Shown here piece by piece: positions 43,300-55,139 of a stretch of DNA of 64,000 bases. The DNA comes from Trichobilharzia regenti (lineage: Eukaryota; Platyhelminthes; Trematoda; Strigeidida; Schistosomatidae), in the NCBI GenBank assembly GCA_944472135.2, contig OX235263.1, positions 4,199,517 to 4,263,516 of the forward strand. The letters are read 5' to 3'. The translations under genes were made by a program, and so were the position numbers. The first letter of the stretch is position 1. Every line of letters starts with the position of its first letter. A model generated the notes under the pieces. That model saw only the letters and a program-made list of their open reading frames with translations. It had not been told where the DNA came from and did not search any database.

Positions 43300-44945
43300 T
43301 TTATTAGACCTATCACACAGTGAAACAGGACTCTTTACTGAATGACAAAGTTTCGAACAAAATTTATTGTTCATAATCATGTCATCAATTATAACCACAC
43401 GACTTTGAAACTTGAGTTCTATAGTTTCCTTTGTCCTCTCCTATTTTTCATCGTTGGTGTAGTAGAATTTTCCAGATATCTGGACGAAGAGGCATTGAAT
43501 CATTCATATTACACGCATTCGCAGTTGATTCGATGAACAAAGCTTCCGTTATCAATATCTCCCTCCACTCTGTGACATCAGATTTGAAAACTGTCATCTT
43601 ATCCAATCAACCCTATTGTATGGTTATGTGTAATTGCATGTAGTGAGTGCTATAGCTGAACTATATTCTCTAGACTTCTTATCTTATTTGGGTGAACCAA
43701 TCTATATTTTGCTAAGTTTTCATGTTCGGCTAGTCTGACTAACTGCCCTTGTTCTAGGTAGCGGCAATTCAATTCACTTATGAATTGGAAAGTCAGGAAG
43801 GGGAGCTTCTAGTGTTAGATTGCAACGTAAAAAGGAATGAAGATGGGAAGTTAAGCACACTAGTGTTTACGGAAAACCCACAAACTCAAACAGATATTTG
43901 GACTTGCGATCGTAGCACACAATTTATGTCAGTGAAAATAGGTATGGTGAAATGTTCAAGGGACAGAGCACAAAAACTAAGTAGTACCAAGGAAAATCTA
44001 AGACAGGTAGTTATACACTTAAAAAACAGACTTGAAACTTAATAATTACCCTGATAAATTGGTCAGGAAATATGTAGGGAAATGTAAAAATAAAACAAAT
44101 AGTAGTGATAGTGATTATAAGAATGATAACAATAATAATGATAATAATAATAGTGATAATAATATTATTAATGACGACACCAACAATAGGGAATCTAAAT
44201 CATCAATAGTAATCCCATACAAGGAAGCAACATAGGAAACCTTACTCAGAATTCTTAACAAGGCAGGAATAAAAGTGGCCGGTATTCAAACCTACGAACT
44301 CAGTTAAAAACAAGCTTTCTTGGTTGAACGATCAATCCTATGGAGCCTTTAGAACAAACCAATTTAGCTTATCTAATACCCTACCTCCAGTGTTTGTCAG
44401 GTCAAACACATAGGTCAAACTAGTAGAACAGGGGCAGTCAGTCAGACTAGCTGAACATAAAAACCTAGCAAAACCTAGATTAGTTGACCCGACTAAAGTA
44501 AGAAATCTAGAGAATATAGTTCAGCTATAACACTACATGCAATTACACACAATCATACACTAGGGTTGATGGGATAGGATGACAATTTTAAAATCTAATG
44601 CAAGAGCAGGGTGGAGAGAGAGGTTGATAGTAGAAGCCTTGTTTATCGAATCAACTTCAAATGCGTGTAATAAGAACGATACAACACCTGTCCAACCAGA
44701 TATCTGGAAAATTATGGTACCCCAGGGACAAAAATAGAAGAAGACAAAGAAAACTATAAAACTTAAGTTTCCAAGTCGTGTGATTATAATTGATGACATG
44801 AATATGAAGAATAATGAATTGTGTTCGAAACTGTGTCATCCAGTAAATAACGCTGTTTCACATTGTGTAATGGCATATCTAATAAGCAAACTAATATGGA
44901 ATTACGTACTACCTCAGTGATCAAATTTTACACTTATATTAACAC
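43300..44945 (+). mobile_element. PLE with long inverted arms that include endonuclease sequence
   Basis: The left arm 43300-43757 is the reverse complement of about 44390-44945. Between them the RT C-terminus is readable: FTYELESQEGELLVLDCNVK, MSVKIGMVKCSRDRAQKL (SxHPxxVKxGxxKxLxxRA in relatives), an AT-rich linker and ILNKAGIKVAGIQTYELS. The GIY-YIG remnant reads CQVKHIGQTSRTG. All frames are broken. Confidence 0.83.
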
Positions 44946-44949
44946 AATT

Positions 44950-45240
44950 CATTCCTTACACTGTAAATACACCAAAAAAAATCACTGAGAAATGATGCAG
45001 TCATCGCGTCACAGAGAATATCTCACAACAGACACGCATTGAAAACACGTCGGTCATGGATAGATAATTCAGGTAATCTGACTGCACTGGTTAGTTAATC
45101 ACTAGTAAGATTGCCATCTGCTTCGAAGTTAGATATCTCATCAGTGTAGAAGGCCACGACGTAAGTGGCATCATAGACAAAATCAAGCTGAAATCTGCTG
45201 GAGAACAGTAGGTATCAGTGATACACATAATAATGAATAA
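44950..45240. other. nothing recognised
   Basis: No feature seen. Confidence 0.35.
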
Positions 45241-45244
45241 TAGG

Positions 45245-45690
45245 TGATACTATACGGATTAGAGACTTGGCGTGTCACAAAGAGAACCTCAAACAAACTA
45301 CAGACCTTCATCAACAGCTGCCTTCGCTCAGTACTTCGCTCAAGATCAGATGGCCGGCTGGTAAAGATAAGCAGCAGGGACCTCCGGCAATGAACGAACC
45401 AACACAACAGGAACCGATTGTGCAACAAATAAGCAGGAAGAAATGGAGGTGGATTGGTTGGCCATACTCTGAGGAAACCATCAAGTGACCTCACTAAACA
45501 AGCCCTCGAGTGGAACATGAATTCTAAGCGGCGAGTTGGTCGTCAGAGCGAGGGTGATGTGAAGAGGAGATGAAAGCATATGGGCAGACTTGGAGCCAGG
45601 TTAAAACTTTAGTGGAGGATCGAACGCAACGGAAACGTTTGGCTGAAGCCCTATATTCCTCTAGGAATAAAGGCAATAATAATACTGTAT
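45245..45690 (+). mobile_element. RTE-clade LINE 3' fragment
   Basis: SETWRVTKRTSNKLQ-like start, [18 protein letters not shown], and the 3' end CCCTATATTCCTCTAGGAAT with an (AAT)n tail. Confidence 0.82.
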
Positions 45691-45694
45691 CACG

Positions 45695-46150
45695 AAAGTG
45701 ACCAAGAAAACAAGTTTAAGTAAATTCATTTGTTCCAGTTGAGTCAGTTGATGTGTTTTATCGTGTGATGAATCTAAAAACTGAAAAAACTGAACATTGA
45801 TTTATTGATTTATTTGACTCATTAATTCTTGATAATTTGTGTACCATATGTTTCTCTTTTCCGCGCTTTAGTTATTTTAATTCAATATAGAATATTGCAG
45901 ACCATCAGTATGTATTTGGTAGTTTGGTTGAGAAATACAAAATATGTTCGATTTCCGCATACGGTTGGTTCATTATGAAATCTTGTTAGCCGGTACTGAG
46001 GCCGTGAAAGAAGTGTTTATGCGTGAGATAAGGAAATCCTTCCTGTGAAAGCATTGCAAGCACTAATTAGACTTCAAATCTTGGAGCCCTAAGTGCTACT
46101 TGCACCTGAATGGAATGAAATGCGAATATATATAGTAGCTTATCTTTCCA
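45695..46150. other. nothing recognised
   Basis: AT-rich, no ORF or repeat assigned. Confidence 0.35.
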
Positions 46151-46156
46151 CATTGT

Positions 46157-46397
46157 GCGTCGGTGGTTCAATAGTGAATGCTCGCCAACTATACATTTGT
46201 CTCGGGGTTTGGTTCCCGGCCAGCGCGAAATTGTACTCCCGCCAACCGGTTGTGAGCCGGACAAAGAGAGAGGGTTCGGGTGTGCGGCTAGGAACCCCAT
46301 CCCGTAGAAAGACAAGCGTCACTGAAATTTCATAGCTGAAGCTTGGAGCCCTATGTTCCACTTGGAAGGCTTTGGAATAAAATCAAAAATCAATAAA
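46157..46397 (+). mobile_element. tRNA-derived SINE with RTE-type tail
   Basis: GCGTCGGTGGTTCAATAGTG (box A-like) and CTCGGGGTTTGGTTCCCGGC (box B-like), body GTGTGCGGCTAGGAACCCCA, ending GAGCCCTATGTTCCACTTGG. Confidence 0.78.
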
Positions 46398-46599
46398 TAT
46401 CTTTCCACATAACTTTGGTTGTATGTATTCATTACGTCAATCTGCGGTAACTACAAACCCCATACATGTTGCCATTGATCTCAAAATAATAATGATGTTA
46501 ACAGTGAATTATAATGGAGCTACATTGATCGCATTTCAATAAAGGTGTCTCCGATGATGATTTTGGCTAAATGAAGTCATACTGTGTATTTTAGATTAT

Positions 46600-47515
46600 G
46601 TCAACCAAGTTAAAAAATGTGTCAGTATGAAATGGGAAACAGAAAACTCAACGAGGCGTTTGGAGTAAACAGAGGAGTCAGACATGGGTGCTTATTATCA
46701 CCCACGGTGATATTCCTGACTGTGGTGGACTGCATTATGAGTTAGACAGTAAGTGGGAAACGAGAAGACAGGGATATCCTGGACTGACGCGAAGAACCTA
46801 AGAGACCTGGATTTTGCGCGTGGATGATTTATGTTTGATGTCACACACAATCGAAGACTCACAAGCGAAAACCGACAAACTGGTCGAAGAAGCAGGACAG
46901 AAGAAGACAGGACTCCAGGTGAACATAGACAAGACGGAGGTTATGAAAATAACCAACCAACAACAGCAACAGCATCCAACATCAATCACTATCAACGGGA
47001 GGGATTTGAAAAAGGTTACTTCATTCACTTATCTAGGGAGCATTGTCTCGACTAAAGGCAGTCGGAACGGACAAGGATGTCAAATCGAGCGAGAATCGGG
47101 AAGGCGAGAAATACATTCATCAACCTGAAACCAATCTGGAAATCTTCGTCACTCAGCATCAACAACTAAATTCGGTCGGATCTTCAATACAAACGTCAAG
47201 TCAGTCAGCTCTTCTATACGGAACGGATCAGAAACTTGGCGCGCGGATCACAAAGAATATTTCCAACAGCCTGTTGCAGACCTTCATCAGCCAACAGTTG
47301 TCTTCTCTGGCTCTATACTGAAGATCAGATGGCCGGGACGGAAACTATGGGAACAACCAAACAAAACAAGAAGCAATGGCCCAACCAACAAATATGCAGG
47401 AGAAAGTGCATTGAGATGGATTGGACACTAGTGGCTGAGGAGGCATGGCGCCGGGTGACATCGCGCGCGCGTCAGGCCATTTCTCGAGTGGAACCAGGCC
47501 GAAAGTTTTTAAAGT
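46600..47515 (+). mobile_element. RTE-clade LINE fragment, truncated at both ends
   Basis: From the palm (FGVNRGVRHGCLLSPTVIFL area, about 46650-46730) through DLDFARG with the CGTG insertion at 46815 and [20 protein letters not shown] to the C-terminus. It stops at GTGGAACCAGGCCGAAAG without the usual 3' end. Confidence 0.83.
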
Positions 47516-47559
47516 AAGATAAAATATTCATTTTGCGATTCATCATGCGGTCACGTTGA

Positions 47560-47855
47560 TTAGGGAACCAGAGGAAGATCAAAGGGACAACTGGACATCT
47601 GTTTCCTCCTTATTTGGGAATACTACTCAATAGAACGCGACCACTACGTTTCGAACCCGAAACCTTCTGATTCCAAGGCAAGCTGGTTGACGATTCAGCA
47701 TTTGGGACCCCATTCAGTGGTCAGACGATGAATTCCAATATCTGCCAATTCATGATATGTATATATGATAGCGCAGCTGCCAGTCAGTGTTATCATCGAG
47801 TATTAGTTCTCATTCCCGACCAGGTAAACTCCACTGGTCAAGACTTTGCAGTAGA
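47560..47855 (-). mobile_element. Sm-alpha-like SINE (minus copy of an inverted pair)
   Basis: Carries the complements of box B (TTTCGAACCCGAAACCTTCT) and of the 5' extension (TATCATCGAGTATTAGTTCT). Head-to-head with the next copy. Confidence 0.65.
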
Positions 47856-48150
47856 ATTGCAGAAAAGGTTACCTTATAGCCATATGCTAGTCTGTTGGTT
47901 ACGCGAAAGTCATGGATTGGTGGAATTTGGAATTCACGTGCGTGCCATTGGTTCAGGTCGCGGTGGCTGAATGGTCTATGAGCTTACCTTCCAACTTGAA
48001 GGTCCTGGATTCGAACTCTGGCTGGTGAGCGCTGCTAAAGGATCTCAAACTAAAGGGCGGAACAGCTGTTCAGTGCTTCCTTGTTTTTCCAACGGTCCTC
48101 TGACTGCTGCTTAGACTGGAAACAAATCAAACCCTACAAACTGCTTCCTG
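47836..48150 (+). mobile_element. Sm-alpha-like SINE (plus copy of an inverted pair)
   Basis: GCGGTGGCTGAATGGTCTAT (box A-like), GAAGGTCCTGGATTCGAACT (box B-like), then a diverged hammerhead-like region (CTGCTAAAGGATCTCAAACT) and CAGCTGTTCAGTGCTTCC. Confidence 0.72.
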
Positions 48151-48339
48151 GAAAAAATCGATTTATGTAAGAAGATGCAGCAGTCACACACTTGATACTT
48201 GTGTTCCAGTTGTTGTTATTTATACCGAAAATCTCAATTCACTGTCACAGTCATCAAAAGCTGAACAATAAGTAGTGTTTAGGATGGTTTAAGACGAATC
48301 TAGCTGTAATAGAGATTTGTAGCTAAGAACGATGATTTG

Positions 48340-48818
48340 TAAATATCCCCTTGCATCTCATCAGGTAGGACGAGAAGTCAATATAAGAAGTTATATGCTC
48401 ACATCACTAAGTACAAAAATTCTACAATACCCTATTTACCCCGTATTTTATATGATGGAGAGACTGTTAGACGTGAAACATATAAGTTACTATGTAATTA
48501 GCCAAGTGAATCAACCCTTTCATCGTTCATCTTTCCGTAATTTTATGGTGTCATACTTTCTATCGTTTAATTATAACTCAGCTATTTTAGTTGTTATTAC
48601 TATTATTATTACAATTTTGTACTGTAAACATATTTCTCTCCTTATTGCATACTGTAATTACTACATAGCTGGTATAACAACGTTTTGTTATTATTACTAT
48701 GTAATGTTTATTTTTTGTCGTTTTGAGTAAATTAAATGCAATATTTTACTAAACGCTAAAAATTCCTTGCTGTATCATTGGTACTGTTTTTGGAATAAAG
48801 CAAAAATTATTATTATTA
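48340..48818 (+). mobile_element. CR1/Jockey-like LINE 3' end
   Basis: LTSLSTKILQYPIYPVFYMM region corresponds to [12 protein letters not shown] of the other copies, followed by the family 3' UTR and TGGAATAAAGCAAAAATTAT. Confidence 0.72.
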
Positions 48819-48821
48819 ATA

Positions 48822-50575
48822 ATACTGTTCTTTGAGCTGGTTGGTTTAGTTGCTGAGCTTTCGTCGTCCGTCCTTCTGGACAACATCTGCTTTCAGGGCA
48901 ATTTTTAACACAAAGTGAAATGATTTAAATTTTTCATGAGTGATAGAATTGCGTCCCCCGGTAACCATCTTTACTTATGTACTGATCACTTTTTATTGTG
49001 ATCACATGATTTACTTATATTATTTAGTCTATATTAACGTGTTTTTTAATTGCACATTCGTTTGAGTACCAGGTAGGATGAATTTTCATCCTGCCATACA
49101 TGGAAAATATCTCTAAAATAACAGCTTGAATACTTAAACCGTTTGATATAGATATAGCACAAAAACCAGTCGAATCGCTTAATTCGATATTATGCAAACC
49201 GAAATCCAACAGAAAAAGGAGATAAAATAATACCACTTACAAAATAAATAATTGTGTGAACTGTAACAGACATTACATTGCCCAAATTGGGCGTCCCCTT
49301 CGAATTAGAATCCAGGAACACAAATCAGCCGTGAAAAGACACGATATATATATATATTCCTGTTTCATATCAATGCATATAGACAATTGTGGACATCAGA
49401 TTGATCGGGATAACGTCGAAATCTTAGACGGAGGAAATACTAAAAGTGCCAGGGAATTACTGGAAGCCTGGTACTCAAACTAATATGTAATTAACAAACA
49501 CGTCGCAGTTGTTTCAATTTATTTTGTAGATGATGTTTGGTTTATGTTCTTTCGCTGTTGAGTATTTTGGTTGACATAGAAATGAGTGAAGTGACTTTGT
49601 TGATTTGTGTACGACGTCAGTTCCTAAAGGTTTGAAGAGTCTTGTAGTGATTTCTGACATATTCTTTATATATGGTATGGCGATTTTCTTTATGGTTTCC
49701 TTGGGTGCTTTTGGTTTGATAGTTAGGCTTGAGGGTATATGTCTCTTGATGAAATTCCGTGGATATCCATTCTTTTGGAAGACGTCCACGAGATATTTTT
49801 CTTCAATTTCTCTTAAGGTGGGAGTGCTGCAATGAGTCCTTGCTCTCTTGAATAGTGTTTGTATGCAATTCCTTTTGTGTGTTATTGGGTTGTTGCTGTT
49901 GTAATTCAGGATTTGGTCTGTGTGAGTTGATTTCCTATAAACTTGAGTTTCTAATTCTCCTGTAGTTGTTCGCCTGACTAAGACGTCCAAAAATGGTATT
50001 TTGTTCTCGGATGCCTCTTCTCTTGTGAATTTGATGTCGTTGAAGATGTTGTTTATTATGTTGTGAGTATCACCTAACACGTTTATTTTGGTTATTATAA
50101 ATGTGTCATCGACGTCAAAGTTCAAGTCAAAGAAACAATCAGTCCCAATACAAGTAACCTAGAAGGTGTGAATACACACAAAACACACAACCAATCATGG
50201 CCAGGGTCACCCATTAGGAAAGATGATTAACAAACTCTTGAACAAATCTAAAACCTCACTTTAGTGAATTGAAGTATGTGCTGAAGATGTCGCCTAGTTG
50301 GGGGTGAAGTCTTCGCAAATTAACTATCCAGCTCAGAGAACACAACCACATCAAAATCGTCCACCTGAGCTACAAATCTTCTCTATCATTTCTAAAATGA
50401 TCAATACATATGTAAAGATGGTTACCGGGAGATCCAATTCTATCACTCATGGAAAAAATGTGAATCAGTTCATTTTATGGTAAAAAACTGCGCTGAAAGG
50501 GGATGTCGTCCGGAAGGATGGACGACGACAGCTCCGCAACTAAGCCAACCAGCTAAGAGAACACTATTAATTGCA
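48822..50575. mobile_element. composite PLE locus with inverted arms and two orientations of coding sequence
   Basis: The outer arms (about 48822-49000 and 50390-50575) are inverted repeats. Inside, 49256-49483 plus encodes a GIY-YIG domain (RHYIAQIGRPLRIRIQEHKS, DNCGHQIDRDNVEILDGGN) and 49514-50125 minus encodes an RT palm and thumb. The right part, 50110-50345, is a plus-oriented PLE 3' end of the 4.76 kb family. At least two PLE pieces have been joined head to head near 49505. Confidence 0.8.
49514..50125 (-). pseudogene. PLE reverse transcriptase fragment (203 codons open)
   Basis: Starts at the catalytic motif (VDDTFIITK; Y-V-D-D in active relatives), then [38 protein letters not shown] (the PLE FRKPTHTxxYLxxxSxHP motif), [30 protein letters not shown] and a basic linker. 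It ends at NIIYKIN just before the endonuclease would begin. No start or fingers domain, so a fragment, but the longest clean PLE frame in the window. Confidence 0.8.
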
Positions 50576-50579
50576 AAAC

Positions 50580-51300
50580 TAGATGTACCCAATGATGAGA
50601 TTTGAAATTGCGCACTCAACATATATATGTATATATATAATTGTAAAAGGAAGAACTTACAGAACACATAAACATTAGCAATTTAAAGTGGAAATAAAGT
50701 TAAATTACCGTTGCAGCAAAACAATGCAAAATAAAGGAGTACTGTAAAGAAAAATTGGGGTAAATAATCTTGAATTTTAAATGAGGTACCAGTGTGCACC
50801 GTAATTCCCTCAACCAAACCTCCACGATTCATTCTCTTTCAACAACTCCAATGAGCAATTTTTGCAACATAGACCTCGCTTTTATACTCAGTCAAGTAAA
50901 AAATATCTCAACTCATTTACTAATGAAGATATTTCGTTTAAAATCAGGCGATTTATGTCGTTCCAACATACTTTCTAGAAACCTTATTAACACAAGCTTG
51001 TCAGCGACGACCTCAACACACGCCAGACTTTTAAAAAGTATTTTTTTTATCAAGACACAAAAGAACAGAGTAGACATACGATAAGTGAAACTAAAACAGG
51101 GGTCATTAAACAAAGCAACTAGGTGAACAAATAGAATTCTATTGCATTCTTATGATATTAATTGGATTTATGCTGATTAAGTCAGCCAAATCAGCTACAA
51201 ACAGCGTGTTAGTGAAGGTAATGGGTAGACAAACATTGTTCTTTCTGATCTCTGATCTTCAACTACCAGACTTGAGTTTTTTAAACCGTGAAAATTCTCT
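50580..51300. other. nothing recognised (chance ORF at 50794-51084)
   Basis: The 96-codon plus frame is Ser/Leu/Thr-rich and matches no family I know. AT-rich surroundings. Confidence 0.3.
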
Positions 51301-51309
51301 TCACTGCTA

Positions 51310-52145
51310 AAGTGTGGATTGCTTAAAAAAGACTATGTCATACTTCGTAGAACTCTGAAGAGTGACTGTCAGTAGGACGAGTGGCAGCTATCACATTGGG
51401 CTATATCGTTGACACTGTCACGGATAGGCACTTGATGTCATGCAACAAATTTGCTAAAGGAATTTTGTCAAACTCTGAGCACCCACTCCATACTCGCAGC
51501 TCCAACCTTGTGTCTCCTCCTCAGGTAAAACAAGAAGTCTTTTCAGAAGACTTTATGCATGTACATCTAAGTACAAAAATCCTACTATACCATATTTGGC
51601 ACGTGTTTTATGTGATGAAAATAGTCTCAGACATGAACTGACTAACCTTCTTCGCACTACTAAATAAACCATTTCTTCCACCCTTACAGTACCAAACTTT
51701 ATAGTTATTGTATTTTTTATATTCATAATCCTCTCAATTTTTCTGTTTTTATTTGTTTATATTTTTCATAAGTGTGAACCTCATTTAAGCTGTGTTATAA
51801 CTGTTAATTTTGTTATTTCCCCTCACCATGCTGGTATATCAACAGAACATTAGATTCAATACTCTATAATAACATGCTAAAATTTCCAAACTGACTGTAT
51901 CGACGATACAGTTTGAAACAAACTCACTGTTGTTATTATTATATTTATTATTCTCAATTCGTGCTTCGAATATTTTTAACTTTATATCGTAAATGTGGAC
52001 AAATTCCTCTGGTTACTTTTGTTTTAATTTTTAATTTTATTTATATTTTAAGTAAATCAGATGCAAGGTGTTGTGACAAACGCTGAGATTTCCATTCTGT
52101 CTTATAAGTACTATTCGTCTTGGAATAAAGTAGATTATTATTATA
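51310..52145 (+). mobile_element. CR1/Jockey-like LINE 3' end
   Basis: [32 protein letters not shown], the YHIWHVFYVM region and a long 3' UTR ending TGGAATAAAGTAGATTATTA. Closest to 34060-34975. Confidence 0.84.
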
Positions 52146-52265
52146 AGCCATACGAGCCTTCGCTATCCGTGATGAGATTTCGTCAGCGATCAAACCGCTA
52201 GCGTTGGCTGATGTAACTTCCAAGATAAGTGAAATCGTCAACACACTCAGCCACCAATGATTCAA
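52146..52265 (-). mobile_element. non-LTR retrotransposon scrap
   Basis: VTSANASGLIADEISSRIAK followed by ARMAY is the ADEIxxRIxxAR motif of the family seen at 30370-31075. Confidence 0.6.
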
Positions 52266-52459
52266 TCTATTCCAGTCCTTTAGCATCATTTTACAAGGTA
52301 TTCAAAAGACTCTGCATTTAATCAGCCTCTTCATCTAAGAAGACCAATCCACATTTAGGATACTGGTTACCTACAAAAGCTCTACTCTCTGTAAAAAATG
52401 TTTTCACATGGGAATTTTTTTTTATTACAGCTTGATTCCACACCGTAGTTGGTGGTACA

Positions 52460-52668
52460 CGTATGGAATTTTCAGTGGAACCAGGCCGAAAGGTTAGCGG
52501 TGACTGGGACGTCAGTGCAAGGGTTACATGGAGGAGATCGTGTGAAGAGGATTTGAAACAGTATGGACTAACATGGATGCAGGCGAAAAGTACAGCAGAA
52601 GACGGAAGCAAATGGAGACGTGCAGTTGAAGCCCTATGTTCCACTAGGAACCCAAGGGAGCAATAATA
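52460..52668 (+). mobile_element. RTE-clade LINE 3' end
   Basis: [40 protein letters not shown], then CCCTATGTTCCACTAGGAAC and (AAT)n. Confidence 0.85.
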
Positions 52669-52674
52669 ATATAA

Positions 52675-53250
52675 TTATAATTGTTGAAAAATCATGTGTC
52701 AGAGTGAACAAGAAAAGAAATCTGTGTACTGACGTCTTCTTATTCAATGATATTGACATTATGAAGTTGTTTTTATTCCAGAGGAGCACAGTATTTCTGG
52801 TGTGATGAATTGTATGTGTGTGTGGGAGACATCATATCAGAACGGATCATGTTGGAACCATCTTCGGACTGCACAGTACAACTTATTTTTTTTAATGATT
52901 AGCATGATAGAGTTTTTCTTTGATTTCTCAAGCCATTTAAAACAGTAAAACCATACATGCTCATTGATAGTGTGCTCTATGATAAGTCATAATTTTGCAC
53001 TGATATTGAAATTTCAATTGTGAGTAAACGATTTTGAAGGCTACTTCATTCATCCGCGCATACTTCTTCGTGTTCTAGGATTGGCATATTTGCTAAATAT
53101 GATTGAAATTTGTACAGGCAGCAAATGTGACAAAAACCGTTGGGTGGAATGAATTCATTAATTTTGGTAGGTAACATCAAATGAGAATACATCACTATTT
53201 TATTTGATCAACACTGAAGTCTAACATGCAAAGAATACATGGATATTGGT
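52675..53250. other. nothing recognised
   Basis: No ORF or repeat assigned. Confidence 0.35.
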
Positions 53251-53254
53251 GACA

Positions 53255-53935
53255 ACAGCATAAATGGGATGAAACTGAAATACATAGGAAGCATCGTTTC
53301 AACTACAGGTGAATGGAACTGACGAGGACTTCAAAGCGAGGATTTCGAAAGCAAGACAAGCTTTCATTACTCTCAAGTCTGTTTGGAGACCAACCCTCAG
53401 CATTCAGCATGAAAAACAAGATCCAGATTTTCAACCTAAATGCGAAGTCAGTGCTACTTACTGTATAGATAAGAGAATTGGCGCGTCATAAATAGCACCT
53501 CAAACAAACTACAGACCTTCATCAACAGCTGTCTTCGCTCAGTACTTTGCTGAAGATCAGATGGCCGGCCAGAAAAGATCAGCAGCAGGGATCTCTGGCA
53601 ATGAATGAACCAACCTAGTGTAAACCGATTGTGCAACAAATAAGCAGAAAGAAATGGAGGTGAATTGGCTGGCCATACTCTGAGAAAACAAACCATCAAG
53701 TGACATCACTAGACAAGCCATCGCTCGAGTGGAACCCGACTGAACTAGAAGAGGCGAGTTGGTCGTCAGTCTGAGGGTGACTTGGAGGAGGAGGTCATGT
53801 GAAGAGGAGATGGAAGCATGTGGGCGCACGTGGAGCCAGGCGAAAACGTTGTCAGAGAACCGAACGCAATGGAGACGTTTGGCTGAAGCCCTATGTTCCT
53901 CTAGGAATTAGAGGTAATTATAATAATGACAATAG
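53255..53935 (+). mobile_element. RTE-clade LINE 3' fragment
   Basis: From KYIGSIVSTT (YLGSIVS motif) through NGTDEDFKARISKARQAFIT and LKSVW to the tail CCCTATGTTCCTCTAGGAAT with an AT-rich end. Frameshifted. Confidence 0.83.
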
Positions 53936-54184
53936 ATAATTATTGCAGGGCGAATTATATCAAGAAGTGAAATTCACAGAAGGCATACATCGACCCGTGA
54001 CAAGCAGTAACCCAATATCTTTATAATAATGATGAATACTTCGTTCTTTCAAGGCAGAAGAAATCGACTGTCTTTGAAAAGAAGTTAACGGAATAAATAT
54101 TTGGAAAACCACTAATTTACTATCTGGTTACAATATTTAAAAATTAATCTGATGCTCAAAAGAGACTGCCCTTATTCAGCTAGG

Positions 54185-54515
54185 TAGACACCTGGGGTTC
54201 TAGTGGGAAGCCGTGACCAGTGGGGTGCGGCAGGTCGAAGGTAAGGGACCAAATAAGCAAAGTAGATATTGCGAAGTGGTCTCACTATGCCATCAACTGG
54301 AAGAAGTCAGAATTCATGGACTGGCCAGTGAATCGGGTGCCGGTGGCTAAATGGTCTACGAGCTCGCCTCGTAACCAGAAGGTCCTGGACTAGAACCGCG
54401 GTGGAAGCGTACTGATGGAGAGTCCCAAACTAGACTGACGAAACATCTGTCCAATACTTCCAGGTTTTCCAATGGTTCTCTAACTGATGTCAGCTCCTGA
54501 TGAAGTCCTCCAACC
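54185..54515 (+). mobile_element. Sm-alpha-like SINE, near full length, with hammerhead-like region
   Basis: 5' extension, GCCGGTGGCTAAATGGTCTA (box A-like), AACCAGAAGGTCCTGGACTA (box B-like), then at 54409-54460 GTACTG, ATGGAGA, GTCC, a degraded second strand, GAAAC and GTCC, then GATGTCAGCTCCTGATGAAG. About 330 bases, the length expected of Sm-alpha. Confidence 0.75.
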
Positions 54516-54739
54516 AGTATTGATGACACTTTGGATATTTTAACTGACTTTATGATTACTTTCTCCTTTTCTCTCAGACTTTATACCACTTTTCTAACGT
54601 CCGCATATCACCCAGTGAAGCATTGCTCATTATTTGTCATCACTCCTGTGTGATCTCTAATTAAACGCTTCTCTTCGCATTTTTCCGGTAGCGTTGATAA
54701 TGTATTGTTTTACGACCATGATACAGTTGGAATAAAGTC

Positions 54740-55090
54740 AAAATTTGAATAAGGCATTAAGAAGACAAATTTCACGAGATGATATCGTCATTTCGTAGTT
54801 TCTTTACAACCGCTTTACAACTAGAAACATCGCTCACAATAATAAAATAAACTTCATGACAATTACTCAGTTAAATAAAAAACAAAAGTACATACTAATG
54901 ACCAATCATATTTAGATAGGTCATGGAGACAGTCCATGGTAGACGAAGATTGAAGTCTATTGTGTTCTTTGTACACACAGTTTAGGCTGTATGTGAATAA
55001 TCCCCAGAGTGCTTCCACCACCTTCAATAACCAACCTTGAACTAGAGTTATGTGAAATAATTGTGGAACAATCATTAATTAATATTGATT
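54740..55090 (-). mobile_element. PLE inverted arm (partner of 57480-57830)
   Basis: Reverse complement of the 3' end of the PLE at 56572-57835. Same 70-codon frame (ending YDWSLVCTFVFYLTE) read on the minus strand. With the right-hand copy it makes the inverted arms of one element. Confidence 0.85.
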
Positions 55091-55139
55091 GATCTAAATG
55101 TGTACAGAAAATATTAGAATCACCTTCCAAGAAAAGGCA

